From: Sphingobacterium sp. UBA7855
Lineage (GTDB): Bacteria; Bacteroidota; Bacteroidia; Sphingobacteriales; Sphingobacteriaceae
Length of the DNA: 64,000 nt
NCBI GenBank assembly: GCA_002500745.1
Contig: DLST01000002.1
Location: 276,350-340,349 of the forward strand
Reading direction: 5' to 3'
The position numbers and the translations under genes are program-made. Below, one piece after another: positions 63,997 to 64,000 of this stretch (the stretch's first letter is position 1; each line of letters opens with the position of its first letter). A model generated the notes under the pieces. It saw nothing but the letters and a program-made list of their open reading frames with translations. It was not told the origin of the DNA and ran no database searches.

Positions 63997-64000
63997 TCGG

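Overview
The window is a stretch of chromosome from a Bacteroidota bacterium, most likely Sphingobacterium or a close relative in the Sphingobacteriaceae. The evidence is: tRNA promoters of the Bacteroidota type (TTTG, about 19-20 bp, TAnnTTTG); a CusA-type RND pump fused to its TolC-like outer-membrane partner with a DUF6660-type gene just upstream; the block DUF3822 - rsmD - coaD; LytS/LytTR regulators; and moderate, AT-leaning composition. The genus is inferred by eye, without a database search.

Layout. 1-3.8 kb: glycogen debranching (glgX, cut by the window edge) and trehalose release (treZ). 4.5-20 kb: mostly stress-type and housekeeping genes: a large catalase convergent with an ankyrin-repeat gene, a 50-residue membrane protein, an ECF sigma factor without an adjacent anti-sigma gene, a methyltransferase, a tRNA-His, small lipoproteins, a PfpI/DJ-1 protein, a metallophosphoesterase/nucleotidyltransferase pair, an MscS-type channel, an orphan LuxR-type regulator and an FMN-dependent hydroxyacid oxidase. 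20-28 kb: heavy-metal efflux (DUF6660, CusA::OMF fusion, CusB-like adaptor), then a Tet-like MFS pump and an OsmC protein.

28.4-34.2 kb is the most unusual part. A LytS-type histidine kinase and a LytTR response regulator run towards an opposing transcript that carries a 47-residue peptide gene with a nisin-like FxLD box, a stand-alone receiver protein, and a full-length LanB-type dehydratase. Repeats phased at 21 bp lie upstream of the peptide gene and look like LytTR-regulator sites. No cyclase, protease or dedicated exporter is seen. I read it as a small, possibly undescribed, two-component-controlled RiPP locus.

34.8-39.5 kb: copper handling (CopA ATPase, CopZ-like chaperone), a TlpA-like lipoprotein and a CDF transporter. 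39.5-57.5 kb: core genes (Gfo/Idh oxidoreductase, GH130 lipoprotein, second tRNA-His, htpG, yqgE, pdxH, nuoC-nuoD without the rest of complex I, a GT2 synthase, ruvB, S9 peptidase, RecD-like helicase, DUF3822-rsmD-coaD, aldo/keto reductase). 57.6-64 kb, beginning at a tRNA-Leu, is an accessory zone full of gene remnants: an SDR 3' fragment, an epimerase fused by deletion to an AraC tail, an esterase fragment and small fragments. These are mixed with intact small genes (NTF2-like, DUF3267, DoxX-like, alpha/beta hydrolase, DUF1810, ClbS-like).
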